Source: Burkholderiales bacterium (GTDB lineage Bacteria > Pseudomonadota > Gammaproteobacteria > Burkholderiales > SG8-41). From it: a stretch of 50,469 nt of DNA. The stretch covers positions 1 through 50,469 of the forward strand of contig JAUXMZ010000061.1 in NCBI GenBank assembly GCA_030683105.1, written 5' to 3'. This document shows positions 50,230 through 50,469 of the stretch, one piece after another (the first letter of the stretch is position 1; every line of letters begins with the position of its first letter). A model generated the notes under the pieces. The model was given only the letters and a program-made list of their open reading frames with translations, had not been told where the DNA came from and ran no database searches. The position numbers were made by a program, and so were the translations under genes.

Positions 50230-50469
50230 TTAATTGCGGTCCGTTTTGCGCGGTCGCAGCGGCGGCACGTAGATCGGCGGCGCCGCCTCAGGCGGAGCAA
50301 CCGGCGGCGCGACAACCGGCGGCACTACAACCGGGGGCACTACAACCGGAGGCATGTAGGCGAACAGGGGAGGCGGCATCCTGATGCCCGTGACGGCGAG
50401 ATTCAGACGGTCTTGCACCCACGCCTCGGGGGGCAGATCAAGTTGCGGCACCTCGGGAGCCTGCGCAAC
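50230..50469 (-). CDS. C-terminal part of a proline-rich protein (runs off the window)
   Basis: The frame is open to the window edge, so only the last 79 residues are seen. It contains LPPEAWVQDRLNLAVTGIR and a repetitive PPVVVPPVVVPPVVAPP stretch encoded by 15-bp repeats (ACAACCGGCGGCACT type, about 50297-50350), ending in a basic tail. The protein cannot be identified from this fragment. Confidence 0.5.
   Translation of the reverse strand, partial: VAQAPEVPQLDLPPEAWVQDRLNLAVTGIRMPPPLFAYMPPVVVPPVVVPPVVAPPVAPPEAAPPIYVPPLRPRKTDRN

Overview
The window looks like a chromosomal segment of a Gram-negative betaproteobacterium, probably Nitrosomonadales-like. This is inferred from protein character, the smpB/ratA-rnfH and guaB-guaA groupings and the overall GC-rich composition; no rRNA gene is present to fix the taxonomy.

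Layout. 1-11033 is ordinary core genome: pnp (5' end outside the window), dksA, three tRNAs (Pro-UGG, Arg-UCU, His-GUG), two FAD-dependent dehydrogenases, smpB divergent from ratA-rnfH, a DUF4124 protein, then guaB and guaA. 11034-27960 is a roughly 17-kb block bounded by two copies of the last 84 bp of guaA (10950-11033 and 27961-28044, 76/84 identical). I read it as a genomic island inserted at the guaA 3' end. It holds a vapBC-type module, a glycine-rich secreted protein and a tightly overlapping operon (13567-27951). A probable tyrosine-integrase remnant lies just beyond the right copy. 28386-43044 holds two ice-binding-like (DUF3494) genes and a type II secretion system split into divergent operons: gspG-H-I-J-K-L-M-N on minus and gspC-D-E-F on plus. 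43276-50469 holds a CsbD-like gene, a glycine-zipper envelope protein, a frameshifted Crp/Fnr regulator, an OmpA-family protein, a third DUF3494 lipoprotein, an L,D-transpeptidase and the end of a proline-rich protein.

The most interesting system is the island operon. In order it encodes a small unknown protein, a five-helix membrane protein with two His pairs (probable di-heme cytochrome b), an FHA-TM-decaheme cytochrome c, a lipoprotein with two GlcG/HbpS-like heme-binding domains, an SH3b outer-membrane barrel, a decaheme cytochrome c with a C-terminal LVIVD propeller, a pentaheme cytochrome c, and an 802-residue flavoprotein with two cyclic-nucleotide-binding domains and four [4Fe-4S] motifs. 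With 25 c-heme sites, a cytochrome b, a barrel and a cytosolic redox module, the set looks like a trans-envelope electron conduit with built-in sensing domains. That function is inference.

Three other layers stand out. (1) A 16-bp palindrome TGTRCG-N4-CGYACA lies upstream of all three DUF3494 genes, the csbD-like operon and the Crp/Fnr gene, suggesting one small regulon. (2) Three 36-nt palindromic elements sit exactly on gene ends or starts, two of them supplying the stop codon. (3) Short tandem arrays, mostly heptamers and often as inverted pairs, fill intergenic spaces; one contains the guaA start codon and others replace the leaders of gspH and gspJ.
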